41,695 nucleotides of DNA, from NCBI GenBank assembly GCA_037447655.1, contig JBBHKE010002249.1, positions 1 through 41,695 of the forward strand, in the 5' to 3' direction. The translations under genes and the position numbers were made by a program. The notes under the pieces were generated by a model. It ran no database searches. It saw only the letters and a list, made by a program, of their open reading frames with translations, and was not told the origin of the DNA. This document shows positions 30,806-41,695 of this stretch, piece by piece (within the stretch, counting starts at the first letter, position 1; the number at the start of each line of letters is the position of its first letter). The DNA comes from Zygnema cylindricum (lineage: Eukaryota; Streptophyta; Zygnematophyceae; Zygnematales; Zygnemataceae).

Positions 30806-31207
30806 GTGAGTGAACTGTGGGAGGGAGGATGCATATTCTACTCAAAAAAATAAACATACCAAGATGTGTACATGCACGATTATAGTAAAAGAAAAAAATA
30901 TAAAACGTTGTCCTACATTCTCGTTGGAGAAGTAGACCCTGGATCTTAAATTTGAATTTCGGTTGACTATTGTAATGATGTCGTTTTGCATCTTCAAATA
31001 CCTTCTTGGATGTGAATGGGAAAAATCAAACATTTCGTGTCATTGTTTAAAATAACCAAAGTAGTTGAGGACAAATATTCATATCATTTTCAAAACTATG
31101 GATGAAGTTATAGTTTTTCAAAGTTATAATGCAAACGACCGGGAAGAATGAAGATATGATGAAGGTACACAAAGATATTTGTGGACTGATATTTCAATTT
31201 ATGGTGG
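30806..31207. other. Intron or intergenic, nothing recognised
   Basis: AT-rich sequence after the LRR exon donor. I find no acceptor followed by an LRR frame here. Confidence 0.4.
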
Positions 31208-31300
31208 ATTGGGAGAGGGAAGGGGAGGGAAAGGGAAGGGAGAGCGAGGGGGAGGGTGAGGGGGAGAGGGGTAGGGAGAGAGGGAGAGGGAGCAGAGTAC
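31208..31300 (+). repeat. G-rich GGGAGA tract
   Basis: Runs such as GGGAGAGGGAAGGGGAGGG give many G-triplets on the plus strand, enough for G-quadruplex formation. It leads directly into the purine-rich array. Confidence 0.65.
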
Positions 31301-31309
31301 AGACAAGAA

Positions 31310-34300
31310 AGAGCGAACAAGAATAGAATAAGAAAGAAGAGCAATTGAGATAAGGATGAGAAGGAAAAACGATTAAGGCTAGAATTTAAAAGAACATGAA
31401 CATTAGAATTAGAAGGAAAAGCGATTACGGTAATAATTTATAAGAAGAGAGATCAAGTTTAGAATTAGAAGGCAGAGGGATTGAGATTACAACTACATGG
31501 AAGATAGATTGTGATTAGAATGAGAAGAAAAAGAGATTGATTAAGATAAAATTAGAAAGAAAAGAGATTGATTAAGACGAGAAGTGGAAGAAAAAGAGAT
31601 TGGAATTAGAAGTAGAAGGAAGAGAGATTGAGATTAGAAATAGAAAAGAGGTATTGAGATTAGAACTAGAAAGAAGAGAGAATGGGATTAGAATAAGAAA
31701 GAAGTGAGATTGATTATGATGTGAACGGAGAGATTGTTTGAGATAGACTTAGAAGGAAGAGAGATTGATTAAGATTAGAATTAAGAGAAAAGAGATTAAG
31801 ATTAGAATTAGAAGAAAAAGAGATTACAATGAGAATCGGAAGGAAAAGAGATCAAGATTAGATATAGAAGGAAGATAGGTTCAAATTAGTACTAAGAAAA
31901 AGAGATTCCGAGAATAGATCTAGTAGGAAGAGCAATCAAAATTTGAACTAGACGGAAGAGAGATCAAGAGGATTAGGAGGAAGAGGGATCAAGATCACAA
32001 TAAGAAGGAAGAGTGATCAAAAGAAGATTTAGAAAGAAGAGGGATCAAGATTAGTGTTAGAAAGAAAATCGATCAAGATTAGATGAAAAAGAAAGACCGA
32101 GCAGGATTAGAATTAGACAACTGTGAATGAGGTTGGAACTAGAAGCAAGAGAGCTTCAGATTAGAATTAGAAGGAAGAGCTTTTAAAATTAGAAGTAGAA
32201 GGAAGAGTGATTAAGATTATAAGGGGAAGGCAAAGAAATTAATATTAAAATTAGAAGAAAAAATGATCAAGATTAGAACTAGAAGAGATCGAGATCAGAA
32301 CAAGAAGGAAGAGCTTTCAAGGTCAGAATCTAAAGAAGAGCGATCAAAATTAGAATTAGAAGGAAAGAAAAGTGATCAAGATTACGAAAGAAGAACAATC
32401 AAGATTAGAATATGAATGAAAAGTGACCAAGATCAGAATTAGGAGCGATCAAAATGAGAATTAGGAGGAAGGAAAAACGATCAGATTAGAATAAGAAGAA
32501 ATGAAAAGCGATCAAGATTACGAAGGAAGAAAAATCAAGTTTTGAGTTAGAAGGAAGAGCGATCAAGATCACAAGTAGAAGGAAGAGCGATTAAGATTAT
32601 AACCAGATGGAAGATCGATCAAGATGTTAATAAGAAGGAAGAGCGATCAAAATTAGAATTAGTAGAAAGAGCGATTGAAATTATAAGTAGATATTAGAAA
32701 GATCGAGATTAGAATTAGAAGAAAGAGATATTGAGATTATAATCGGAAGAGGGGTTGAGATTAGAACTACTTGGAAGAGAGATTGAGATTAGGACGAAAA
32801 GTAAGAGATTGGGATTTAAATTGAAAGAAGAGAGATTGATTAAGATAAGAAACAGTGTAGAGAGACTATTAAGATTATAAATTGGAAGGGAGAGAGATCC
32901 AGAGCAGGATTAGAAGGAAGAACGATCAAGATCAAAAGTAGAAGGAAAAGCGATCAATGTGACAAAGAAGGAGGAAGAGCGATCAAGATTAGAATGAGAA
33001 GAAGAGAAATAGAGATTAGAACGAGGAGGCGAGATTGAGATTGTAATTAAAATAATGAGAGAAAAAGGTTGAGACTAGAGTTAGGAGGAAGAGAGATTAA
33101 AATTAGAACAGGAAAGAAGAGAGATTGGAATTAAAACTCGAAGGAAGAGAGATTGGAATTAAAGCCCGAAGGAAGAGAGATTGGGACTAAAATTAGAAGG
33201 AAAAGAGATTGATTATAACGAGAAGTAAAAGGAAGGGAGATTGATTAATGTGAAAATTAGAAGTGCGATTGAGATTGGCATTAGAATGAAGAGAGACTGA
33301 GACTAGAGTTAGAAGAAAGACGAATTAAGATTAGAATGAGACTGACGAGAAATTGAAATTAGAAAAGGAAGAGACATTGAGATAATAACTAGAAGGAAGT
33401 GAGATTGAGATATTGATTAGAAAGAAGATTAACTTTCTAGCTAGAAAGAAAAGATATCGACTAGGATTAGAATTAGAAGGAAGAGAATATTTAAGATTAG
33501 AATTAGATGTTAAGAATTAGAAGGTAGAGTAGTTGAAATTGTAATTAGAAGGATGCCATATTGAGATTACAGTTAGATAGAATTGAGAATGAGATTATAA
33601 TAAGAAGGAAAAGAGGTTCATCTTAGAAAAAGAAGAAAGATGGAGTAAGAAGAGATTTAGGACGGGGGATTATTTAAGATGAGATTTACAAGGAAGAAAG
33701 ATTGATTAAGATTGAAAATAGAAAAGAGATTGATTAAGAAGTATTAGAATGGAGAGCAATTACAATTAAATATAAATCGAAGAGCGATGAACATTAGTGT
33801 TAGGAGGAAGATCGATTAAGTTACAATTAGGAAGAAGAGAGATTGCGATTACAATTACGAAAGAAAACAATCTTAAAATGGAATTAGAATTATCAAAGAT
33901 TGAGATTATATTTAGAAAGATGAGACATTGCGATTAGAATTATAAAAAAGAGAGCTTGAGATTAGAATTAAAAGGAAAAGAGATCAAAATCAGAACTAAA
34001 ATGAAGAACGATTAAGATTTGATTTACAAAATAATAGATTGAGATTAGAATTAGAAAGAAGAGCGATCTAGATCAGGATAAGAAGGAAAAGCGAATGAAA
34101 TTATTATAATAGCGTAAAGTGATTGAGATTAGAATAAGAAGGAAGAAGGATTGAGATTGAAATTAGAAATAAGAGAGATTGAGATCATAATTAGAAAGAA
34201 GAGAGGTTGAGGATAGAATTAAAAAGAAGAGAGATTGCTATTGGAATTCGAGGAAGAGAGATTAAGATTTAGATTAGAAGGAAGTGAGATTGAGATTATA

Positions 34301-36147
34301 ATAAGAAAGAAGAGAGAATGAAATTAGAATAAGGAAGAAAGATTAACATTAGAATTAGAAGGAAGAGATTGAGATAAAAGCTAGAAGAACGAGAGTTTGG
34401 GATTAGAATTAAAAGGAAGAGAGTTTGGTTCAAATATAAACTAGAAGGAAGAGAGATTGATTAAAATAATGATTTAAAGGATGAGAGGTTGATTAAGATA
34501 CGAATGAGGAAGAGAGATTTAGTAAGATTAGATTTGAAAGGACAAGAGATTACGATTAGGACTAGAAGGAAGAGAGATTACAATTAGAATCGGAAGGAAT
34601 AGAGATTAATATTAGAATTAGAAGGAAGAGAGATAAGAATTGAACTATAAGGAAGAAAGTTTAAGATTCGAATTAGGAGGAAGAGCTATCAAGATTAGAA
34701 CTAGAAAGAAGAGCGATCTAGATTAAAAGAAGGAGCGATCAATATTAGAATTAGAAGGAAGAGCAATTAAGATTAGAGTTGATAAACGATCAAGATCAGA
34801 ATTAGGAGGAGCGATGAAGATTAGGAGGAAGATATATTGTGATTGGTATTGGAAGAAAGTAAGGTTGAGATTAGAAATAGAAAGAAAAGAGATCGAAATT
34901 GAATAAAAAGGAAGGGAGATTGAGATTAGAATTAGAAGAAAAAAATATTGAGATGAGAACATTGAATGAAAAATGAAAATATTGAAGAAGAGCGATCAAG
35001 ATTAAATTAAGAAGGAAAAGCAATAAGATTGGAATTGGAAGGAAGAGCGATTAAGATTAGAATTATAAGGTAGAGCGATTAGCATTAAAATTAAAAGGAA
35101 GGGCGATTAAGATTAAAGTTAGAAGGAAGAGTGATTAAGAGTAGAATAAAAGTAAAAGGAAGAGATGTTAAGATTAAAAAAAAGAAGAAGATATATCAAG
35201 GTCAGAATAAACCGGAAGAGCGACAAAGATCAGAATTAGAAGGAACAGCGATCAAGATTAGAATGAGAAAAAGGAGAGATTGAGATTAGAATTTGAAAGA
35301 AGATAGATTAAAATCAGAATTAGAAATGAAAGAAATTGAGATTAGGACTAGAGCAGAAAGAGATTGAGATAAGAATTAGAAGGGAGAGGGATTGTAGTTA
35401 GAACTAGAAAAAAGAGTGATCAAGATCAGAATTAAAAGGAAGAGCAATTAAGATGAAAAGGAGAAGAAATGGGATGAAGATTGGAATGAGAAGAAAAGAA
35501 GATTTAGCTTATAACTAGGTTGAAGAGAAATAGAGATTTGAATTAGAAGAAATAAAGATTGGGATCAGAATAAGACAGAGAAGAGATTGATTAACATAGG
35601 AACTAGAAGGAAGAGAGATTGATTAATATATGAATTGAAAGGAAGAGAGATTTTTTAATACTAGGATTTGAAGGAAGAGCGATCGTGATTATTACTCGAA
35701 AAAAAAACAGTTACGATCGAAGCTAGAAAGAAAAGTGATCAAGATCAGAACTAGAAGGAACAGTGTTCATTATTGGAATTAGAATGAAGAGCGATTAATA
35801 TTAGAATCTAAAAGAAAAATAAACGATTTAGAATTAGAAGGCGAAGAAATTGAGATTAGAATTAGGAGGAAGAGAGATTAAGATTAGAATCGGAAGGAAA
35901 AGAGGCCGAAATTAGAACTAGAAGGGAGAGCGATGAAGATTAAAACTAGAAAGAAGAAAGAATAAGATTAGAATTAGAAGTAATAACGATCAAGATCAAA
36001 TTTAGAAAGGACAGCGATCAAGATCTGGATTAGAAAGGATCTCCATCAAAGTTACAGTTAGAAGGCAGAGCGATCAAGATAAGAGTTTGAAATAAAAGCG
36101 ATTAAGATGAGAATTATACGGAAGAGCAACCAAGATTAGAATTAGTT
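31310..36147 (+). repeat. Purine-rich tandem array, period about 28 bp, about 170 units
   Basis: Degenerate repeats of a unit containing GATTAGAATTAGAAGGAAGA followed by GAGATTGA or GCGATCAA. Neighbouring clean units (for example around 34573-34628) are 28 nt apart. The plus strand is almost free of C, except in GCGATC. The period is not a multiple of three and stops are frequent, so it is not coding. It would lie in an intron if the LRR gene continues. Confidence 0.85.
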
Positions 36148-37402
36148 TTCTATCATTTTATTTTAAAACTTAGCGTCGTACTGCCTAAGTTGTAGCCGTA
36201 CAAAAAAATCACAAATTTCTAGAGTACGATTTGCGTCAGATGCACAAAAATTTGTCGTCTTGTGTTTTTTCGACCCACTGTCACATCATCTTCAAACTTA
36301 TCATAAACCACATTGCCATCGTGTTTTAAACAAATTAGAAACGCTTTGGCAAATAGGAAATTATATTCTAAGATGTGAAAAGTTTTTAAAATTTTTTGAC
36401 AACAAAAAAAAGTACAACGTTTTTTGTTTTTGTCTGCTTGCATGTTGTACGTTTGTTTTTTGCAAGGGACTGCGTGCTGCAACGTCGTTGTTTGCAAATT
36501 CAAAAAATTTGCGAATGTGAAAAATATGCGAAGTCATAGTGGTTGGACATGAGAGGCTTACGCAAAGTTATGTTCTACAGCCACGGATGCAAAGATGTAG
36601 GTCTACAATGTCACGCAATGACATGCTACAAACCAAATCGTTTCAAAAATAACGACGTGTCTTGCGACGCTTCAAAAAGTTTCGAAAATATACGGTGCCG
36701 CAAAGATAAATTGTACACGGTGACAACCATCACAGGTATTGTTGACGTATACAACTGTCACAAAGTAAAGTAATATTTTTAGTAAACACAGAGACACATG
36801 AAATCAGGGTTTGCTGGATTCGCGCTAAATACAAAGTAAGTTCGCTAACTTACAAAAACATGGGCCGGTACCCTTACTCTAGACTATAGCCATTTAATGT
36901 GCCATTTACAAATTTTCAAAGTCGCAATCTTTTTCAAACTAGTCGTTCATTTTTTGGGCAATGCACCAATCGAAGCCAAACAATAACCATAAAGGCGTTT
37001 GGAATTCGATCATTTGCTCAACATTTTACATCTCAGATTTCATTGTCAAGAAGTGCATTCAAAACATAAAGGTTACGATTTAAATCAAATCCTACAATTC
37101 ATGTTTGTGGCAATGTACCAATCGACGACAAAATATATATGCAAATGGCCAAATGCAATTGGAATATTGAAAGTCTACTCAACATTTAACGGCTCGGATC
37201 TTACCCTGTCAAACGTACATCACTAAATCAAATATATTAGTACAATTTTTAATATGGGTATTTTAAATGTTCATCAAGAACAGAAGGACAAATTTTAATG
37301 TAAGTAAGAGTTATGTTTTACAATTTTCAAGTGAAGTTGCCATTCTTTTTGGGGTTGACTTCTCATAACCTTCTTATATGACTTTATAAGTTATTGTTAT
37401 AG
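36148..37402. other. AT-rich stretch, no firm gene
   Basis: Two small plus frames (36543-36773, Cys-containing; 36999-37226) have no recognisable domain. A diverged 152-bp tandem duplication (CAATGCACCAATCGA at 36959 and CAATGTACCAATCGA at 37111) accounts for part of it. Confidence 0.4.
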
Positions 37403-37686
37403 CTCCCTCTCCCTCTCACTCTCCCTTTCCCTCTCCCTCTCCCTCTCCTTAACCACCAATTTTAAAACATCCTGGTGAGAATAAATTCGTGTAAACCTTG
37501 CGTAAAAAAAGATGTCGTTATAATAAATAGGAGAATGTATAGAATATGTCAAAAATATTGATAGGGACAAAGTTTACTGCTTGAAAAGGAGAGTTATAAT
37601 ATGGAATATTGAAGACATTTATAATAATAAATTTCATGACGGAAAAGTAATCTTAGAATCCATTTAGTTCTGGTTGGTACACTCTA
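37403..37686 (+). repeat. Dispersed repeat R3, copy 1
   Basis: Aligns with 41041-41287 in inverted orientation: CGTGTAAACCTTGCGTAAAA, GATGTCGTTATA, ATATGTCAAAAATAT, GCTTGAAAAGGAG, GGAATATTGAAGAC, AAATTTCATGACGGAAAAGT. It begins with a CTCCCT run and ends GGTTGGTACACTCT. Confidence 0.7.
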
Positions 37687-37751
37687 TCGTTCGTCCAACC
37701 TTCTCGAACTTTGATTATGGCTACTTGTTTTCGTTTTTCGACCTTCTCTTC

Positions 37752-37852
37752 GTCTACCTGTCAACGATTTTTGCGACTTTTCACCGACTTTTGCTACTTG
37801 TCACCGACTTTTACTACTTGTCACCAACTTTTACTACTTGTCACCAACGTTT
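37752..37852 (+). repeat. 20-bp minisatellite
   Basis: Five units of a 20-bp sequence like ACTACTTGTCACCAACTTTT. Short and noncoding. Confidence 0.7.
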
Positions 37853-38714
37853 GGGGTAGATAGTCAACAAAAATTGTTTAAATATCTTTCATTCATCATA
37901 CTAATCTTTTCTTGCCTTTTGTTCCCCCTTTTCGTTGAAGAAGTCCCTCTATTTTTTACGTTATTTCTTATTTTGGTTTCCCGGCCATTACTCTCTCGTA
38001 CGGTTACCAAAATTTGATACAAAAAGATCGATAATCGGTGCTCATGCTTATGAATCATACATTATGTATCATAATGCATAGATTATTATACGTCATGCAA
38101 TCTCAAACAATGGAATTCAAACATTCTTACAATTTACAAAAAACTCACAATACTGATATCGACCCAATAAAAGAATAATAAGCCGAATCTTTGTAAATAC
38201 AACGGGTTGACTCTCATTCTGCTATCCTTCAAACTTACTAAAAAACTTCTATTCGAATAATAAAATTGATTCGAATGTTTGCTAAAATGCCTTCCACTAA
38301 CCGACTAGAAGCAACCACTAACTCCACAAGAGTAAATTGACATAAGTCCGCCGAAGACCACAGACGGACGTCTGCCTAACAAGATACTCTCGTGTCGAAA
38401 TCAAAATGGCGCGCACTAAACTGAAACATGACAAGATAGGGCACACGCACAAAACTTCTCAGTTGTCGTACAAGACCAAACAAAACAAACGACGTAACTA
38501 TAACCGAATCAAAAGTGGAACCGAACAAAACGTAATATAACTTGAAACAACAACTTAAATTGAAGTGTAAATTAATCCAGCGATTATTGAACCAAAGCGT
38601 GAATTCTGCCAAACCCGCTAATCTAGCTTATATCTCAACAAAAATCACGTACTAGTACTCAACAAAGAATAGCAAAAAATTAATAAAAGAAGTGGAATTG
38701 ATCATGGTAGTGAC
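37853..38714. other. AT-rich stretch, nothing recognised
   Basis: No gene, RNA or clear repeat seen. Small ORFs on both strands lack motifs. Confidence 0.4.
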
Positions 38715-39041
38715 TATTTTGGTTGCGCACAGGAACTTATGTTACATTGTCAAAAATTGTACGTCTTAAGTACACATTGGTACAAGTAAGTACCATTGAG
38801 TTTATATTTGACGGTCAATTACTTGAACAACTTTGATTTTCAAAATAACGTAACAACCGCTCACAATTTTTCAGCGCTTGCGAACGTCGACCGTAAAAAT
38901 AAAATCAACAATTCACACGGTGGACCAATGTTTCCGGTAACAAAATTGCAACAACCACATGTAAATAAAAATGTTGCGCACAATCACTTTCGCACTTTAC
39001 GTGAGCTTTACTCTGAGAGCACATGCTGGCTTTTCACTTAG
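38715..39041 (+). repeat. Dispersed repeat R1, copy 2
   Basis: Same-orientation match to 397-747; roughly 75 percent identical by eye. Copy 2 lacks part of the 660-730 segment of copy 1. Not coding. Confidence 0.75.
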
Positions 39042-39479
39042 CCGCAAAATTAAAATCTAATAGCGAATCGTCACATTGAACTTAGAGGTAAATTAAAGAT
39101 TGACGCAAAATGAATCCTTTCAAAATTAGAGTACTAAAAGTCCTGTACGGATAAATTAAATCACACAATACGGAATATACCTTGTACTCGATAATAAAAT
39201 GGACTCGCATAAAAGTATCAAACTAAATGAAAAAAATATGAGTCGTCACGCGCGACCAAATCAAGATAACCATTTTAGTATTTATGATTCACAAATAAAT
39301 TTCAATTTTGCTCGACGAATTGACGGGCAATTTTGCACACGGCGACATTAATCGGAGCGCAAACAATGGCGTGGATTCTTGAGAAACAAACCATAGACGA
39401 AAGAGAGAGTATAGTAGAAGTCTTTCCTATTCTTAAAGGGCCGTGAATAAGTTAGAATTTGCTCCTCTAATCCGAAGAT

Positions 39480-39752
39480 TGTTAGATTGGCACGTGAATG
39501 CCGGTTCAATACTGGGTAGAATATGGTAAAAACATACTCGAAGCCGCTCAAAATCAATAAGTACGGACTCGCCATGCTCTACACTGGTGTGTGGTGGCAC
39601 AGTGGTTAGTGCATTCACAACTTAATTCAAAGGTCCTACGTTCGGACCTTGGCGGGCTCAATTTTTCCTAGTATGGGACATGTTGAATCTCGCAGGCTCG
39701 TTTTTCCCTAGTATGGGATAATGTCGATACTCGGATTTCACAGAAATCTAAA
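39480..39752 (+). mobile_element. Solo LTR of the tRNA-bearing TRIM family
   Basis: Starts TGTTAGATTGGCACGTGAA and ends at CAGAAATCTA, in register with LTR1 at 21336-21077 (TGTTGGATTGGCACGTGAA..GGAAATCTACCA). Shared internal blocks are ATACTCG, ACGGAC(T/C)CGCCA, GTGGCACAGTGGT, GGCTCAATTTT and CTCGGATTTC. The tRNA-like module is at 39588-39659. A duplicated TTTTTCCCTAGTATGGGA segment makes it a little longer. The primer binding site is not present after it. Confidence 0.7.
39588..39659 (+). ncRNA. tRNA-like module in solo LTR
   Basis: D stem GCAC/GTGC with loop AGTGGTTA is intact and the A box is TGGCACAGTGG. The B-box region reads ACGTTCGGACC, one or two changes from consensus. The acceptor stem no longer pairs well. 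A degenerate copy of the module at 21130-21200. Confidence 0.6.
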
Positions 39753-39777
39753 AAAGATCCCGTTATTGATGTCAACC

Positions 39778-39850
39778 CGGAGGTAGGGGTAGAGCGAGAG
39801 GTAGAGGTTGAATAGAGGTAGAGTTGGAGGTAGGGGTGGAGGTAGCTGAT
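39778..39850 (+). repeat. GAGGTAG minisatellite
   Basis: Imperfect repeats of GAGGTAG with variants (GAGGTAGGGGTAGAGCGAGA). Confidence 0.7.
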
Positions 39851-39852
39851 GC

Positions 39853-41040
39853 AAGGACTACACGAGTAGCTTCTGTTTAGTAAGTATTTAATCTTCTAAA
39901 TTTACATCATTTCTTGGCAATGTTTGAAACTCGTATTTTTCAACATTAAAGTTTATCGGTGACGTTGATACCATATCGCTATTATTGGTATTAATGTTAA
40001 TGTTGGGTTTCGGGTAAAATCATATTGCGATGATTTTTATATTTGGTAAATCGATTACTTTCTGCTTGATCTCTTCCTCTCAGGAACAGGTACTTCTAGA
40101 GCCATTAATGTTTTTTAGGGTTTTTTTATGGTTTTTTCCCACATTTTGGCTGCCAACGGCTATTCCGTACCATTTCATATCTCGAACATCTCAAATAATA
40201 CTCATTATTTTTGACAGGACATAAGAAAACGTATAAAACATCGGTCCCTTGATTCTTTGTAAGGTATTAGAGACGATAGCCAAAAAATATTATGTATTAA
40301 TTTTCTAAAATTTAGGGTTCAAAGTTTTGTTTGAAACGACCGTTGAGATGGAAATCAGATATATCTATAGGCTATCTATTGCTATTCCGTACGATTTTAT
40401 ATCACGACTGCATTGGACATTATTTATTATGTCTGACATAAACAAACACCTCAAGTATTGGTCCCTCGATTCTTTGAAAGGTTTTAGTGACGACAGCCAA
40501 GAACTACTGTACTTTCTGCAAATTAGGGATCACAGTTTTACCCAGGTCGAAAGTTGACATGATTTGTCGGTTTGATTGGTCCTCATTCACTTATACCATT
40601 TACTGGAGAATCGGAGGTTTCGAACCAAATTTTGATGCAACCTTTTCCGCTAAATGATTTAATTTGCTTTATGAATATTTCAAAACACGCTTTTTCCTCT
40701 ATATCCTTCAAACCTTGTTCGAAACTTGCTCGACATTCCTCCACATGGAAAGCTTTTCAAAAGAATGTGGCAATTGTGTAACCTGTAGCACTGAAAGAAC
40801 ATAAATTTTAATTAGAAGTGCAAATAGTGTGGAGTCTTTGCATATTTCTAACCTAAGCGGTGGCACAAAAGGATAACAAATATTCTCATATTAGATGATC
40901 CCATTTTGTGGTGTCTTTTGCGGTTAAAAAATTCTTACACGTCCCGTAGATAATTTTCTTACTTTGTTTGAAAGGGAAAATTTAACGTCAGTGAAAACTT
41001 TTAGCAACATTTTCTTCTCATCAGTTGTTATATTCACAAT
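39853..41040. repeat. AT-rich DNA with a 222-bp diverged tandem duplication
   Basis: GCTATTCCGTAC at 40159 and GCTATTCCGTACG at 40381 begin two copies that share TTGATTCTTTG/TCGATTCTTTG, AGGTATTAG/AGGTTTTAG and GACGA(T/C)AGCCAA. The rest holds nothing recognisable. Confidence 0.55.
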
Positions 41041-41287
41041 TCAGGGTGTACCGACCGGAACTAAATGCATTTTAAGATTACCTTTCCGCTATGAAATTTC
41101 TTATTATAAACGTCTTCAATATTCCACATCATAATGCTCCTTTTCAAGCGTATACATTGTCCCTAACGATATTTTTGACATATTATCTACCTACTATTTA
41201 GTATAACGACATCTTCTTTTACGCAAGGTTTACGCGAATTTAAGCTCACTACGATGTTTTAAATTCGGTTTTTAGTGAGAGGGAGAG
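41041..41287 (-). repeat. Dispersed repeat R3, copy 2 (inverted)
   Basis: Inverted relative to copy 1 at 37403-37686. Its outer end GGGTGTACCGACC matches the right end of the MITE at 15846, so R3 may be a MITE relative. The other end (GAGAGGGAGAG) touches element D. Confidence 0.65.
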
Positions 41288-41695
41288 TAGAGCTTTGAGA
41301 TTTCCGAATGTCCGAAGGCACTCGGGAATCCAAAGATCAGTTACTCTTTCTTTCAAATTCAATTTCAACCGATTTCCCCAATTTTCTTTTTTGAGATTTC
41401 ACATTCGGTTCATCATCGGATTCCGAATCCCCAATGTACCGAAAACTCTCAATTTCACTCTCCTCATAAAAGTCCAAATTCTCCTTAAATTTCCCAACGG
41501 AATTCATGGCGGACTTGAAATCCTCATGAAAGTCGACATTCCGAGATTCCTCCACGGTGTGACGAGCCGGATCATACACACGATAAAAATTCACCGTCGC
41601 ACTATAACCAATAAAAATTCTCGGCCAACTCCTTGGTGCAAATTTCCCCTTCCTCTTAATTGATTCCACATAAACTGTTGCATGATATCCCTAAA
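41288..41695 (-). pseudogene. pol: Element D: copia integrase C-terminal linker fragment
   Basis: The minus frame from the window edge reads GKFAPRSWPRIFIGYSA, DPARHTVEESRNVDFHED, then GDSESDDEPNVKSQKRK and GKSVEIEFERKSN. It is the region after the integrase core and matches B (18626-18835) closely. It is cut at 41287 by repeat R3, so RT and RNase H are missing; the rest of the integrase would lie beyond the window. Confidence 0.75.

Noticed and set aside
31310-36147. CRISPR-like array of about 28-bp repeats
   Set aside because: Units are contiguous and degenerate, without unique spacers, and the setting is eukaryotic.
36543-36773. Cys-containing 76-codon ORF as a secreted peptide
   Set aside because: No signal peptide and no resemblance to the six-Cys domain.

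Overview
This looks like nuclear DNA of a eukaryote from the green lineage, probably a green or streptophyte alga; the species cannot be named from the sequence. The clues are spliceosomal introns (GT..AG, pyrimidine tracts), a plant-type leucine-rich-repeat exon, a secreted protein with SPPP-rich linkers of the sort found in green-algal wall and matrix proteins, and many old Ty1/copia retrotransposons primed by initiator-Met tRNA. There are no operons, rRNA genes or CRISPR arrays. An assembly gap of 10 N lies at 20858-20867.

Layout. 1-750: a CGATA-rich foldback remnant and a dispersed repeat. 760-4530: AT-rich, no gene recognised. 4576-9305 (minus): a six-exon gene for a predicted 417-residue secreted protein with two copies of a six-cysteine domain joined by proline-rich linkers; every intron is phase 1. 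10.2-16.1 kb: nested repeats, including a foldback MITE, a copia element A (plus) whose LTR holds a TTA-flanked Harbinger-like element, and a second foldback inside that. 16.1-21.6 kb: copia element B (minus), interrupted by a miniature LTR retrotransposon (TRIM) whose LTR contains a tRNA-like sequence. 21.6-27.0 kb: copia element C (minus), whose 5' LTR is split by a TA-flanked MITE. 27.8-30.8 kb (plus): the first exons of an LRR protein gene. 31.3-36.15 kb: a purine-rich tandem array with a period near 28 bp. 36-41.3 kb: AT-rich DNA with dispersed repeats and a solo LTR of the TRIM family. 41.29 kb to the end: a fourth copia fragment, D (minus).

Two host genes therefore survive in a retroelement graveyard. 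The copia copies are all broken by stops, frameshifts, truncations or internal tandem duplications. Because A and C are the same family in opposite orientations, each gives the other's near-empty target site, which confirms the TTA duplication of the Harbinger-like element and suggests an excision footprint of the TA-flanked MITE. The best candidates for undescribed biology are (i) the TRIM family with a tRNA-like Pol III-type module inside its LTR, similar in concept to Cassandra elements with their 5S module, and (ii) the duplicated six-cysteine domain protein. All gene models are read by eye; no transcript or database evidence was available.
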